A DNA stretch of 64,000 nucleotides from DATAOG01 sp963757395 (GCA_963757395.1 CAVWRK010000005.1:62001-126000); one strand, 5' to 3'; counted from the first letter of the stretch, positions 1-9,111 are shown. The notes: generated by a model from the sequence alone, not told the origin. Translations and numbers: made by a program.

Positions 1-453
1 GAATCCAACGTGCTCAATACCGCCGTGCAGGGCGTCGAGATGTGCCGGCGCATCGGCGCCCCCAACGTCAAGGTCCATCTCGACGTCTATCATATGAACA
101 TCGAGGAATCGGACATCCCGTCCGCCATCCAGCAGACGGGCGGCTACCTTGGCTATTTCCACACCGGCGATTCGCATCGCGGCTACCTGGGATCGGGCAA
201 TGTCGACCTTGCCGCCGTGTTCCGCGCCCTGGTGCGGGCCGGCTACGAAGGGCCGATCACCTTCGAATCCTTTTCGTCGCGCGTGGTCGGCCAGCCCCTG
301 GAAGGCATATTGGGCATCTGGCGAAACCTTTGGGAGGACGGCCACGACCTCGCGTCGCATGCTCTCATGTACACGAAAGCGCAGCTCAAGGCCGCACAGG
401 AGGCGGATAGGCAGGCGGCCGAGCGCAGCAGATTGCCTTTGGCGCCGTCGTAG
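1..453 (+). CDS. Sugar phosphate isomerase/epimerase, ketose 3-epimerase-like (5' end missing)
   Basis: This is the C-terminal 150 residues of a TIM-barrel epimerase; the reading frame is open from base 1, so the start lies outside the window. Three segments match the metal site of D-tagatose/D-psicose 3-epimerases: LDVYHMNIEE carries the metal-binding Asp, HTGDSHRG the His with the substrate-contacting Arg, and ITFESF the final Glu. Enzymes of this family move the C3 hydroxyl of ketohexoses using Mn2+ or Co2+. The stop is TAG at 451-453. A sugar kinase-like gene follows in the same direction, which suits a sugar-use operon that begins upstream. The exact ketose cannot be read from the sequence. 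Confidence 0.85.
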   Translation, partial: ESNVLNTAVQGVEMCRRIGAPNVKVHLDVYHMNIEESDIPSAIQQTGGYLGYFHTGDSHRGYLGSGNVDLAAVFRALVRAGYEGPITFESFSSRVVGQPLEGILGIWRNLWEDGHDLASHALMYTKAQLKAAQEADRQAAERSRLPLAPS

Positions 454-540
454 CTGTGTGGAGGGAGCAAGGGCGGGCCGTCAGAGGCGGCATCTTCCTG
501 GCATATGGATGGAAGTGATCAGGCGACGGCGAGCCATTTG

Positions 541-1185
541 ATGACGACGGTGATCGATCTCGACGGACTTCTCGCGATTGTGCGCCAGCGAGGCGCGCGC
601 GGGCGCAGCATTACCGCCATCGCGGGCCCGCCGGGGGCGGGCAAATCAACGCTGGCAGAGAAGCTCGTTGTCCGGTTGGACAAAGATGAGTCGGGAAGCG
701 CGGCTCTGATGCCGATGGACGGCTATCATTTCGATGACCTCGTTCTGGTCCCGCGCGGCCTGCGGGCACGGAAAGGCGCTCCGGACACATTCGATGTCGC
801 CGGACTGGCCCACATGCTTCATCGTCTTCGGCAGAACACGGAAGCGGAGATCGCCGTTCCGGTATTCGACCGCAAGCTCGAAATCGCGCGGGCCGGCGCG
901 CGGCTCATTCCGGCGTCGGTTCGCCACCTGATTGTGGAGGGCAACTATCTGCTCCTGGACAGGTCCCCCTGGTCGGCACTCGCCCCTCTGTTCGATACGA
1001 CGGTTGTGATCGAAGTGTCGGAGGAGACGCTGAGGCAGCGTCTGTCGGCGCGGTGGCAGGGATATGGGCTGCCGCCCGAGGAGATCGACGCCAAGCTCGA
1101 GGGAAACGACCTGCCCAACGCCCGGCTCGTCATGCGTGAGAGTGCCGGGGCCGAGTTCCGTTTGACGCACGAAATAGGGACGTGA
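541..1185 (+). CDS. FrcK-like nucleoside/sugar kinase (P-loop)
   Basis: A 214-residue P-loop kinase of the uridine kinase/pantothenate kinase-like group, close in pattern to FrcK, the kinase-like gene beside fructose ABC transporters in rhizobia. The Walker A motif GPPGAGKST is at residues 29-37. It is followed by MDGYHFDD, RKGAPDTFD, the segment VPVFDRKLE and the Walker B-like VEGNYLLLD. The start at 541 is preferred because the protein then begins just before the first conserved strand; an in-frame ATG at 505 would add 12 unconserved residues. It lies 87 bases after the epimerase gene and is probably cotranscribed with it. The substrate is not known from sequence. Confidence 0.8.
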   Translation: MTTVIDLDGLLAIVRQRGARGRSITAIAGPPGAGKSTLAEKLVVRLDKDESGSAALMPMDGYHFDDLVLVPRGLRARKGAPDTFDVAGLAHMLHRLRQNTEAEIAVPVFDRKLEIARAGARLIPASVRHLIVEGNYLLLDRSPWSALAPLFDTTVVIEVSEETLRQRLSARWQGYGLPPEEIDAKLEGNDLPNARLVMRESAGAEFRLTHEIGT

Positions 1186-1612
1186 GCCCCCTCATTTGAT
1201 CCGATCACGGCTCTCCCGGGGACGCGGCGGCGAGCAACGATGTTGAGGACGAGATCAGTGAAGACGCGCTGCAGCAGGCCGTCGACGCACTGCCGGACCT
1301 CCTGCCCGTCCCAGATGCGGACCAGTGTGTGCCAGCCGGCAGTGCTCAGGCCGGCGCGGACAAGAGTTTCGCGACGTTTGTCATACCGTCGGCGGGGCCC
1401 ACCCCCACGGTCGAAGCAGAGACCGCGGCAAAGCCTATCGCTGCACCGACAACTGCTCTGGCGCCGGGGCTGCCAGCTGCGGCGCCAGCAGCAGCTCGCG
1501 CGCCGCGTCCGGCCGGGACGATCTCCGCCATGGGTCTCGACGTCCAGCGTTCGCGATCGTACCTGCGCGACCCGCATGCCTGCCGGGCCGCAGGACCTCG
1601 CTCCGGGCCACA
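1186..1612. other. Gap with no convincing gene
   Basis: About 430 bases lie between the kinase and the convergent ABC ATPase. A plus-strand frame is open from 1200 to 1625 and reads as an acidic, then Ala/Pro-rich peptide (for example EDEISEDALQQAVDALPDLL). It has no start codon after the upstream stop at 1197 and recalls no known family. It may be a gene fragment at the junction between the alphaproteobacterial-looking genes on the left and the ABC cassette on the right. Confidence 0.4.
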
Positions 1613-3961
1613 TCAACGGTCGTAGGTGTCCACCTGAAAGTAGGTGAATCCGTGGTCGACGTTGGTATCGCCGACGCCGAAGTTGTAGCCCACGCCCGGC
1701 GCGCCATCGGCGTAGGTGTCATCCGTGGCGGTGGTCACCAGCACGCCGTTGATGTAGCCCCGGATCTCGTTGCCGACCATGCAGGCCTCGACCAGGTCGC
1801 CCTCCTTGACGCCGAACTCGGGGCCGACTTTGCGGGCCAGCGACTTCCAGCGTCCGATGGCGCCATCCCAGCGCACGATCTCGGCATACGCCTCCTCGGT
1901 CTTGAGACAGCGCCAGAAGACCTCGTAGCCCGTGATGCTGTGGGGCTCGATGGTCGTCCGCAGCCGGATCTCGACCTCCTGGAAATACTTGTTCGTCTGG
2001 TTGCGGCTGAATACCCGCGCCTGGACGAACTGGTCCCGGCCCCACTGACCGGTGAGCACCGCGGTCGGGTCATCGTAGATCCCCACCGGCGCCGCGTCCG
2101 CACCCTCCAGGTTGCCCTGCTCGGCGCGGCGCTCGGCCTCACCGGGGCGCGTCACTTCTCCGAACACCACGCCATCCTTGGTGATGACGTCGCACCAGTC
2201 GATCCCGTCGGTCCGGGCATTGAGCCACATGCCGCCCTCGGAGATGGGCGTCTCATCGAGCGGGAAGCGGGTCTCGTATGAGCGCACGGGGGCAGTGCCG
2301 GGTCGAAGTGCGTCCATCGGGCTGGCCATCTTGTCGTGTCCTCCGCTGTGTGTGGTGGGGAATGTGACCGGCGGCGGTCGCTCGGGATCCGCAGCTGGCT
2401 GGTGACGGTCGGGGTCGTCGACGGCTTCCTCCTGCTGGACGGCGCGCGACAGCGCTGCCTCCGACAGGTCGTCGCCCTCGGACCGGTCGAGGATGCGCAG
2501 GATCGCGCCGTCCCGCACGACCAGCACCCGGTCGGCCACCCCGCTCAGCTCCTCGAGCTCTGATGACACCAGCAGGATACCGTTGCCGGCGGCGGCAAGG
2601 GCGCGCACCTGCATCAGGATCTCCCGCTTGGAGCCGACATCGACGCCGACCGTGGGGTCATCGAGCAGCAGCACCTGCGGCTGCACCGACAGGTTCTTCG
2701 CGACCACGACCTTCTGCTGGTTGCCCCCGGAGAGGTCCTTCACGGGCTGGTCGAGGCCCATCGTCCGGATGTTGAGCCGCTCGACGAACCCGCTCGCGAC
2801 CCGCCTGGCGGCGCCGTCGTCGACCAGGCCCGCGCGCGAGAACTGCTTCCAGGCGGCCATCAGGGCGTTCTGGCCGACCGAGTGCTCGCGGACCAGGCCC
2901 GCCCGCGCCCGATCCTCGGGCACGAGGGCGATGCCCGCGGCCAGGGCGTCCCGCGGACCGCGGATCGCGATCCCACGGCCATCCACCTCGATGCTCCCGG
3001 CCATGATCTGGTCGATGCCGTAGACGGCCCGCATGAGCTCCGTCCGGCCGCTGCCCAGCAGCCCGGCCACCCCGATGATCTCCCCCCGATAGAGGTCGAA
3101 CGTGATGTCCCGGAGACGGCCGTTGGTCAGGCCGGCGACCCGGAGCAGCGGTCGTCCGGTCCGTTCGACGGCATGGGCCTGATACGTGAGCGCATTCTCG
3201 AGCGACCGCCCGAGCATGCTCTCGATGATGGTCGAGAGGGTCGTTCCGGAGGTCGGCGCGGACAGGGTCACCTCGCCATCGCGCAGCACCGTCACCTGGT
3301 CGCAGATGTCCATGATCTCATGGAGGTGGTGCGAGATGTAGATGACCGCGATGCCCTCGGACGTCAGGCGCCGCACCGCGGTCATCAGGGTGCGGGCCTC
3401 GGCCGCGGCGAGCGAGGCGGTCGGCTCATCGAGGATCAGGATGCTCGCGTCCCGGGAGAGGGCCTTGGCGATCTCCACGAGCTGGCGGGAGCCGACCGGC
3501 AGCTCCTCCACGAGCCGGTCGGGGTCAATGTCGGCGCCGACCCGGGCGAGTGCTGCGACGGCCTGCCGGCCGATCTCGCGGTCGTCGATGAGGCCCAGGC
3601 GACCGCGTGGCTCGCGCGTCAGCAGGATGTTGTGACCCACGGACATCTGCGGGATGAGGCTGAACTCCTGGAACACCATCGCGATGTCGCGCTTGCGGGA
3701 CCCTCCCGGTCGGCTCGCCATCCTGGTCCCATTGACCTCGATCGCGCCCGCGTCGGCGGCGTAGGCGCCATCGATGATCTTGACCAGGGTCGACTTGCCG
3801 GCGCCATTCTGGCCGACGAGGCCGTGGACCTGTCCCTGGTGCAGCGTGAAGTCCACCCCATGCAGCACCTCGACCTCGCCGAACGACTTGCGGATGCCAC
3901 GCGCGGCGAGCGCCACCGGTCGCGGGTCGCGATCAGCCACCAGCGGCGCCGCGAGCGTCAT
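1613..3961 (-). CDS. Sugar ABC transporter ATPase (RbsA/MglA type) reading into a lectin-like domain
   Basis: Residues 1 to about 505 are a tandem ATPase of the CUT2 class, which energises uptake of monosaccharides. The first half has Walker A GQNGAGKST (residues 50-58), signature LPVGSRQ and Walker B ILILDEPTASL. The second half has a degenerate Walker A (LLGSGRTE), signature DLSGGNQQ and LLLDDPTVGV. The frame does not stop there. After a short Pro-rich linker it continues into about 240 residues with a concanavalin-like beta-sandwich look (repeated strands such as YFQEVEIRLR, GYINGVLV). A Shine-Dalgarno and ATG inside the frame at 2329 suggest that this part is also, or only, made as a separate protein. 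The start ATG at 3961 lies four bases after the permease stop, so the two genes are one operon. Confidence 0.85.
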   Translation of the reverse strand: MTLAAPLVADRDPRPVALAARGIRKSFGEVEVLHGVDFTLHQGQVHGLVGQNGAGKSTLVKIIDGAYAADAGAIEVNGTRMASRPGGSRKRDIAMVFQEFSLIPQMSVGHNILLTREPRGRLGLIDDREIGRQAVAALARVGADIDPDRLVEELPVGSRQLVEIAKALSRDASILILDEPTASLAAAEARTLMTAVRRLTSEGIAVIYISHHLHEIMDICDQVTVLRDGEVTLSAPTSGTTLSTIIESMLGRSLENALTYQAHAVERTGRPLLRVAGLTNGRLRDITFDLYRGEIIGVAGLLGSGRTELMRAVYGIDQIMAGSIEVDGRGIAIRGPRDALAAGIALVPEDRARAGLVREHSVGQNALMAAWKQFSRAGLVDDGAARRVASGFVERLNIRTMGLDQPVKDLSGGNQQKVVVAKNLSVQPQVLLLDDPTVGVDVGSKREILMQVRALAAAGNGILLVSSELEELSGVADRVLVVRDGAILRILDRSEGDDLSEAALSRAVQQEEAVDDPDRHQPAADPERPPPVTFPTTHSGGHDKMASPMDALRPGTAPVRSYETRFPLDETPISEGGMWLNARTDGIDWCDVITKDGVVFGEVTRPGEAERRAEQGNLEGADAAPVGIYDDPTAVLTGQWGRDQFVQARVFSRNQTNKYFQEVEIRLRTTIEPHSITGYEVFWRCLKTEEAYAEIVRWDGAIGRWKSLARKVGPEFGVKEGDLVEACMVGNEIRGYINGVLVTTATDDTYADGAPGVGYNFGVGDTNVDHGFTYFQVDTYDR
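2327..2344 (-). promoter_or_regulatory. Internal ribosome binding site and ATG inside the ATPase reading frame
   Basis: On the minus strand a perfect GGAGG (2344-2340) sits 10 bases before an ATG at 2329-2327. Translation from here gives a 238-residue protein that corresponds to the whole lectin-like C-terminal domain (1613-2329). The natural arrangement may therefore be two genes, with the ATPase stop codon lost, or one gene making both a long and a short product. Confidence 0.6.
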
Positions 3962-3965
3962 CCGC

Positions 3966-4949
3966 TCACGCCTCCGGTGCCTCGCGGAGGCTGAGCGCCA
4001 CCGCGACGATGATGATCACGCCGCGCGCGATCATCTGCTCCGTCACCGCAAGGCCCATGAGGATGAGCCCGTTGTTGAGCACGCCCATCACCAGCGATCC
4101 GACCAGCGCGCCGACCATGGAGCCGCGGCCACCCGCCATGCTCGTGCCGCCGATGACGGCGGCCGCGATGACCGTCAGCAGGTCCGTCTCCCCCAGCGTG
4201 TAGCGGGCGCTGTGCAGTCGCCCGACGTAGAGCAGACCGGCAAGCGCTGCCGTGAGCGAGCAGATCACCAGCCCGGCGACCCGGATACGGGTCGTATCGA
4301 TGCCCGAGTAGCGCGCCGCGATCCGGTTGCCGCCGGTCGCCAGCAGCTCCCGGCCGAAGGTGGTCTTGCGGTAGACGACGTGCGCCAGCAGGAGCGCGCC
4401 CAGGGTCCACAGCAGCAGGGACGGCACCGGCCCGAGGTTGCCCGACCCGAAGATCAGGGTGAACGTCTCGTCGCGCACCGGGACCGGGCTCGTATGGGTG
4501 ATCCAGCGTGACAGCCCGCCGACGATGCCCGCCATGCCGAGCGTGATGAGGAACGATGGCACCCGCAGGCGGGTCGTCAGCAGGCCGTTCGCGAGGCCGA
4601 CGATGAGCCCCACCGAGAGGGCAGCCGGCACGGCAATGAACAGGTTGGCCTCCCGGAGGCAGACCGCTGCGACCATCGCGCTGAGCGCGACCACCTGCCC
4701 GATCGACAGGTCGATCTCGCCGGCCGACAGGGCGAACGTCGTGCCGAACGCCATGATCGACACGAATGCCGTCTGGCGCAGGATGTTCAGGAAGTTGTCG
4801 ACGGTCAGGAAACCGAGGTCGCGGAGCGTGATCGAGAACACGACCAGGATGAGCACGAACCCCAGGTAGACGATGGCGCCGCGGGGGAATCGCCTGGGAA
4901 GCCGCCGCCGACCTGCCGGCGGCGAGCGGGTCGCAGCCTCGCTGGTCAT
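3966..4949 (-). CDS. Sugar ABC transporter permease (RbsC/FrcC type)
   Basis: A 327-residue membrane protein with about nine to ten hydrophobic helices, of the BPD_transp_2 family that forms the channel of CUT2 sugar importers. Family landmarks are the cytoplasmic-loop segment ALSAGEIDLSIGQ and, near the C-terminus, IAAAVIGGTSMAGGRGS. The start at 4949 (MTSEAATRS) is preferred over an upstream extension that is Arg-rich and unlike membrane-protein N-termini. It sits between the binding-protein gene (81 bases upstream) and the ATPase gene (4 bases downstream) in one operon. The closest named relatives by pattern handle ribose, fructose or similar monosaccharides; the substrate cannot be fixed here. 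Confidence 0.9.
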   Translation of the reverse strand: MTSEAATRSPPAGRRRLPRRFPRGAIVYLGFVLILVVFSITLRDLGFLTVDNFLNILRQTAFVSIMAFGTTFALSAGEIDLSIGQVVALSAMVAAVCLREANLFIAVPAALSVGLIVGLANGLLTTRLRVPSFLITLGMAGIVGGLSRWITHTSPVPVRDETFTLIFGSGNLGPVPSLLLWTLGALLLAHVVYRKTTFGRELLATGGNRIAARYSGIDTTRIRVAGLVICSLTAALAGLLYVGRLHSARYTLGETDLLTVIAAAVIGGTSMAGGRGSMVGALVGSLVMGVLNNGLILMGLAVTEQMIARGVIIIVAVALSLREAPEA

Positions 4950-5029
4950 GGCTGTCCGCTTACGCCCGAACGACCGTGCGCGAGGGCCAAGCTCGAGCGC
5001 ACGGACGGTTCGGTGACGGGTGCGGGTGA

Positions 5030-6178
5030 CTACTGACCGAGTGCGGCCTGCACTTCGGCCGGCGGATCCTGGTGGAACCCTTCCTGCCACGCCTTCGCCA
5101 GGTTATCGCGGCTCACGGCCAGGGCCGGGACGACGATGAACGGCGGGACAGCCACGCCGCAGCGTGCGAGCACCGCGGCTTTGACGGTATTGGCGCCCTC
5201 ATCGAACGTGTGCTCGATGGCGGTGCCGACGTAGTTGCTGCCCTTGGTGGCCATGCTCACGTCGTTGACCGCATCCAGGTCGTGGGTCACGACCTTGGTG
5301 TGCGTGTTGTTGGCGGCGGCCAGCGAGGCGAGCAGGGCCGTGTTGGGGCCACCGCTGTACGAGACGTAGATGCCATCAAGGTCCGGGTGCTGGAGGAGCA
5401 TCGCATCGGCGGCCTCGCCCGCCTGGGCATCGGTGGTGAAGCCTGCCCAGGCGACGTTCTTGAGGCCCGGGTGCGCCTGCGCCATCTCGGCCAGGAAGCC
5501 CTTCTCACGGTTGTTGGAATTGTAGAACGGGACGTCGAACTGGAGGAAGCCGTAGGTGCCGGTTTCACCGATCGCCTGAGCGAGCAGATCCGCAGCGTCC
5601 TTGCCCATCCGGTAGTGGTCGCCCGTGACGATGGCGACGTACTGGTCGCCACCGGTCCAGCCCTCGACCGGGTTGTCGTAGAACGCCATCGTGGTGCCGG
5701 CGTCCAGGGCGGGCTTGTAGTCCGCCGCACCCGCCGTGGCGTCGACCGGGATGGTGATCAGGATGTCAGGCTGGCTCGCCATGACGGTCTCGACCGCCGT
5801 GGCCTCCTTGGCGGGATCGAAGTCGGTGCTGGCCGTGGCCACGACCTCGATGCCGTACTCGGCTGCCTTGGCGTGCACGCCGGCTTCGATCGCGCTCATC
5901 CATGAGAGGCCGGCATAGCCGTTCAGGAAGGCGAGCTTGAGCTTCGCGTCCTTGATCTGCTGGCGGCACTCGGGCGTGGGATCCGCGACGTCGGCCGCGT
6001 TCACGGACTGCTCACCATTCGGACCCGGCGTGAAACCGGTCAGGTCCACCGACAACGGATCGAAGCCCTGGAGGACGTCGCTCTGCGTCCATGCCTCGGG
6101 CGACTGGGCCACGGCCGCGCTGGCCGAGATCAGGACGAGCGCCACGGCCCCCACGACCAGTGTGCGTGCGTGCCTCAT
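5030..6178 (-). CDS. Sugar ABC transporter periplasmic substrate-binding protein
   Basis: A 382-residue exported protein of the periplasmic-binding protein 4 (ribose-binding-like) family. A clear signal peptide runs over residues 1-24 with an AVA cleavage site before QSPEAW. The mature part shows the usual lobe 1 opening (KLAFLNGYAGLSWM), the ILITIPVDATAG region and the lobe 2 segment YGFLQFDVPFYNSNNREKGF. The start at 6178 is fixed by a strong Shine-Dalgarno, GGAGGAGGT, at 6191-6183. It is the first gene of the binding protein-permease-ATPase operon. The extra acidic stretch between signal peptide and lobe 1 is longer than in RbsB-like proteins. Confidence 0.9.
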   Translation of the reverse strand: MRHARTLVVGAVALVLISASAAVAQSPEAWTQSDVLQGFDPLSVDLTGFTPGPNGEQSVNAADVADPTPECRQQIKDAKLKLAFLNGYAGLSWMSAIEAGVHAKAAEYGIEVVATASTDFDPAKEATAVETVMASQPDILITIPVDATAGAADYKPALDAGTTMAFYDNPVEGWTGGDQYVAIVTGDHYRMGKDAADLLAQAIGETGTYGFLQFDVPFYNSNNREKGFLAEMAQAHPGLKNVAWAGFTTDAQAGEAADAMLLQHPDLDGIYVSYSGGPNTALLASLAAANNTHTKVVTHDLDAVNDVSMATKGSNYVGTAIEHTFDEGANTVKAAVLARCGVAVPPFIVVPALAVSRDNLAKAWQEGFHQDPPAEVQAALGQ

Positions 6179-6480
6179 GAGACCTCCTCCTCTTCGATTG
6201 GACGCCTGACCCCCGCAGGATCGACGGTCGTCGGATGGGGCCTGTCCCCACAACTGGGTGGAAGCCCGCACGGGTCTTGTTGCTCGTTTTCGAACGACGG
6301 ACGGCCGCGAATATACCCGCGCCGGGACCTCCACTGTCAACCCTCCGGGACCGAACCGGCACTGGCGGACCGGTCGGTCAGAACATCGCGATGGGGTTCC
6401 GGGGGGATCCGGTGCCACGCTGGGCGAGGCAGGATCGATCTGATCTATTGAGGCGTGCAGCGGGGAGAATCGGAACGGGG
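6179..6480. other. Upstream region of the ABC transporter operon
   Basis: About 300 bases that should hold the minus-strand promoter of the transporter operon; only its ribosome binding site (6183-6191) is certain. No convincing -35/-10 pair was found. The right part grades into the transposase remnant: in the plus frame, IGTGRLVGFFDVEER leads into the IS5-like sequence. Confidence 0.4.
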
Positions 6481-6672
6481 CGTTTGGTCGGTTTCTTCGA
6501 CGTCGAGGAGCGGTAGGCCCGGCTGTCGAAGAAGGGCGACGACCTCGAACGATTTGCGGCCGTGGTCGACTTTGAGGTCTTCCGTCCCGAGCTCAAGCGG
6601 GCCGTGCCCCGGGCGGATCGGTCGAAGGGCGGCCGGCCGCCGTACGACCACGTTCTGATCCTGCAGATCCCC
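6481..6672 (+). pseudogene. N-terminal remnant of an IS5-family transposase
   Basis: The plus-strand frame reads GFFDVEER, a stop (TAG at 6514), then ARLSKKGDDLERFAAVVDFE and FRPELKRAV...RSKGGRPPYDHVL, which is the conserved N-terminus of one IS5-family transposase group. The in-frame stop and the abrupt end near 6672, before any catalytic Asp, show that it is dead. It is joined directly to pieces of other mobile elements. Confidence 0.8.
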
Positions 6673-6674
6673 CG

Positions 6675-6800
6675 ACCCCGCTGCGCCCGCACCAGGTGCG
6701 GGCGACTGTCCGGGCACACGAATATCCAGACGGCAGCCTCGCCATCTTCAAGGGGCCGTGGCGCCTGGCCAGCTTCCCGCCGGCCGCGCCTGCCGAGGAC
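6675..6800 (+). pseudogene. C-terminal remnant of a second transposase (ISNCY-like)
   Basis: The reading VRAHEYPDGSLAIFKGPWRL resembles the C-terminal segment of ISNCY-type transposases, where a 'PDG-LA-F-GP-RLA' pattern closes the protein. Only this tail is present, between the IS5 fragment and the recombinase. The family call is from memory of the pattern and is moderate. Confidence 0.55.
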
Positions 6801-6814
6801 CTGGCCGGGACGCC

Positions 6815-7854
6815 GGTATGGAACCGCTCCCGTTGGACGCGGGACCACGACAGCGGCCGGCGCTGCCGGCGGCTGCGCGCCGAGGTCGAATGGGTCGTCA
6901 GGGACGAGCCCGAGCTGCGGATCGTCGACCAAGCCCTCTGGGAATGCGTAAAGGAGCGCCAGGCCACGACGAAGCGCCGGCAGCGCTGCCACCACCGGGC
7001 AGGCCCCGGCCGCGGTCCGAAGTTCCCGTTCTCCGGCCTGCTGAAATGTGGTCGTTGCGGCTCGAACTTCACGATGGTCGACGGCTACCGGTATGGCTGC
7101 GCCACCAACCGCAACTGCGGCGAGGCCGCCTGTGCCAACGAACGTGCGGGTCGCGCGCCGGATCGTCGAGACCCGGCTGCTCGACGCGATCGTGCACGGC
7201 CTGTTCGATGCCGACGAGGTGGCGCGCTTCCAGGATGCGCTTCGCCAGCGGCTGGCGGCGGCCGACGATCTCGACGCCCAGCGGCGGGAGTTGATCTCGG
7301 AACTCCGGCGCAGCGATCGCCAGGCCAGGAACCTGATCGAGGCGCTCAAGCAGGGAGTCGCGATCCAGATGATCCGCGACGAAGCTCGCGCGCTGCGAAT
7401 GGCAGCAGGTCGAGACCAAGCGCCGGCTGGCGGCCCTGGCCCGGGCAGATCAAGCCGGCGTGACGATCCCGGGCCGGCTCGACGGCTACGCCGCGGCGCT
7501 GGTCGGCCTGCCCGGCTGGTCGAGCAGGACCCGGTCGCCGCCCGCGAGCAGATCCGCGCGCTCGTCGGCGAGATCCGGCTGCTGCCCTACGAAGGCCACC
7601 TGATCGCGTATCTGACCGGCGACCTGTTCGGGCTGCTCGGGCTCACCGCTGAGGTCAGCGATCTCCTGCTCTGGCGTGAGCCAGCGGGCGACATGATGGC
7701 CGGCGTCGGTTGCTTCGTCGACGATGACCTGACCGGCTTTCAGGTCATGCGGGTCGGCGAGGACGGAGGACGGAGCGCCCAGCCCTGTCCCGGACGGCAG
7801 AACGCCGCCGCCCGGCGGGTTGCCGGGCGGCGGCGTTGGCGTAAGTCGAAGTGA
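6815..7854 (+). pseudogene. Large serine recombinase, truncated and frameshifted
   Basis: The recombinase domain reads TPVWNRSRWTRDHDSGRR...RDEPELRIVDQALWECV. It is followed by a zinc-ribbon (LKCGRCGSNF...CATNRNCGEAAC) and a helical C-terminal part ending near 7854. The N-terminal resolvase domain with the catalytic Ser is missing. The frame changes near 7135 (zinc ribbon to NVRVARRIVETRLLDAIV), and a compensating pair lies near 7400 and 7520. Without the catalytic domain it cannot recombine DNA. It ends within 10 bases of the 3' end of tRNA-fMet, as expected for the edge of an old island. Confidence 0.8.
7801..7837 (-). terminator. Strong hairpin at the end of the rRNA operon
   Basis: A perfect 16-bp stem with a 5-base loop (7801-7816 pairs with 7822-7837). 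It lies 26 bases beyond the tRNA-fMet 3' end in the direction of rRNA transcription and overlaps the end of the recombinase remnant on the other strand. No long T-run follows on either strand, so termination efficiency is uncertain. Confidence 0.65.
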
Positions 7855-7862
7855 ACTAAACA

Positions 7863-7939
<77 letters not shown>

Positions 7940-8017
7940 TTCGGAGGTCAGATCGGAGACCGGGGTTGGCCTCGAGGTCGGAAGCGAATCGTGACCGGGA
8001 CGGGGCGGCGGGCGTTT

Positions 8018-8050
8018 TCTGCCCTCTGACATCTGCTTTTTGGACTTCTG
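8018..8050 (-). repeat. Heptamer-repeat arm 3' of 5S
   Basis: Bases 8018-8035 pair over 18 positions (one G-U) with 8192-8209, and 8042-8050 pair perfectly with 8177-8185. Together they enclose 5S in a two-part helix of 27 pairs. The arm belongs to the operon-wide TGTCCTC/CAGAGGA family. Confidence 0.75.
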
Positions 8051-8054
8051 ACCA

Positions 8055-8171
8055 GACCTGGCGACGACCCGCTCTCCCACCCTTAAGAGGGCAGTACCCT
8101 GGGCGCGGTGCGGTTTCACGGCCGAGTTCGGAATGGGGTCGGGTGGAGCCCACACGCTGTGGTCACCAGGT
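8055..8171 (-). rRNA. rrf: 5S ribosomal RNA
   Basis: The minus strand shows the 5S core, with CCCATTCCGAACTCGG near the middle and terminal pairing of CCTGG with CCAGG. The ends are set from that terminal helix to within a few bases. It is bracketed by complementary repeat arms (8018-8050 and 8177-8209) that can form a precursor stem. Confidence 0.93.
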
Positions 8172-8176
8172 CGAGA

Positions 8177-8217
8177 CAGAAGTCCGGCGGACAGATGTCA
8201 GAGGACAGATGTCAGGA
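8177..8217 (-). repeat. Heptamer-repeat arm 5' of 5S
   Basis: Partner of the arm at 8018-8050. On the transcribed strand it reads TCTGTCCTCTGACATCTG followed by GGACTTCTG, just before 5S begins. A further lone copy of the motif (CAGAGGACAG) lies at 8290-8299. Confidence 0.75.
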
Positions 8218-8352
8218 GGCGGCGGCGGCAGTCGTGCCGGCCGCGCTTTTCTGTCCGTTTGGTCGGTGAAGCTTTTGGGCATGGGGTTCAGAGGACAGAG
8301 CCCGGACTGCAGAGACCGGAAGGCGACCGCGCCCAGGCCGGGCACCGCCACA

Positions 8353-8379
8353 TTCTGTCATCTGTCATCTGTCCTCTGG
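8353..8379 (-). repeat. Heptamer-repeat arm 3' of 23S
   Basis: On the transcribed strand CAGAGGACAGA (8378-8368) follows 23S and can pair for 11 bases with the arm at 11730-11740. The pairing continues imperfectly outward (GTCATCTGTC against GTCCTCTGTC). Confidence 0.7.
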
Positions 8380-8439
8380 AGCGAAGTCCCGCGCGCGCGG
8401 GCTCAAGCAGGCCGAAGGCCGACAGCCTGAACCCGAAGA

Positions 8440-8458
8440 GCGCGCTTGGGGCTGAGCG
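8440..8458 (-). other. 3' strand of the 23S processing stem
   Basis: These 19 bases are perfectly complementary to 11694-11712, directly outside the two ends of 23S. This is the expected double-stranded RNase III substrate of pre-23S rRNA and helps fix the mature ends. Confidence 0.8.
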
Positions 8459-8667
8459 GGGAGAGTTCGGTTCGAGCGATTAGGACCGCTCGGCTGCACG
8501 CGTTACCGCGCTTGCACCTGCGGCCTATCGACGTGGTGGTCGACCACGGCTCTCGACGAGACCTGGTTTTGAGGGGGGTTTCCCGCTTAGATGCGGTCAG
8601 CGGTTATCCCGGCCGAACGTAGCTACCCGGCGATGCGGCTGGCGCCACAACCGGTCCACCAGAGGTT

Positions 8668-8705
<38 letters not shown>

Positions 8706-8757
8706 GCAAGTCTCATACACCCACGGCAGATAGGGACCGAACTGTCTCACGACGTTC

Positions 8758-8811
<54 letters not shown>

Positions 8812-8815
8812 GCTA

Positions 8816-8856
<41 letters not shown>

Positions 8857-8883
8857 GCCCCGTCGATCTGGACTCTTGGGGGC

Positions 8884-8932
<49 letters not shown>

Positions 8933-9080
8933 GTCCACGTGGGACCACCGGATCACTAGGGCCGACTTTCGTCTCTGCTCGGCCCGTCGGCCTTGCAGTC
9001 AGGCGGGCTTGTGCCCTTGCACGCAACGGCTGGTTTCCGACCAGCCTGAGCCCACCATCGCGCGCCTCCGTTACTCTTTG

Positions 9081-9111
<31 letters not shown>

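Noticed and set aside
1200..1625. Open plus-strand frame considered as a gene
   Set aside because: No start codon, no ribosome binding site and no family; kept only as a note in the gap.
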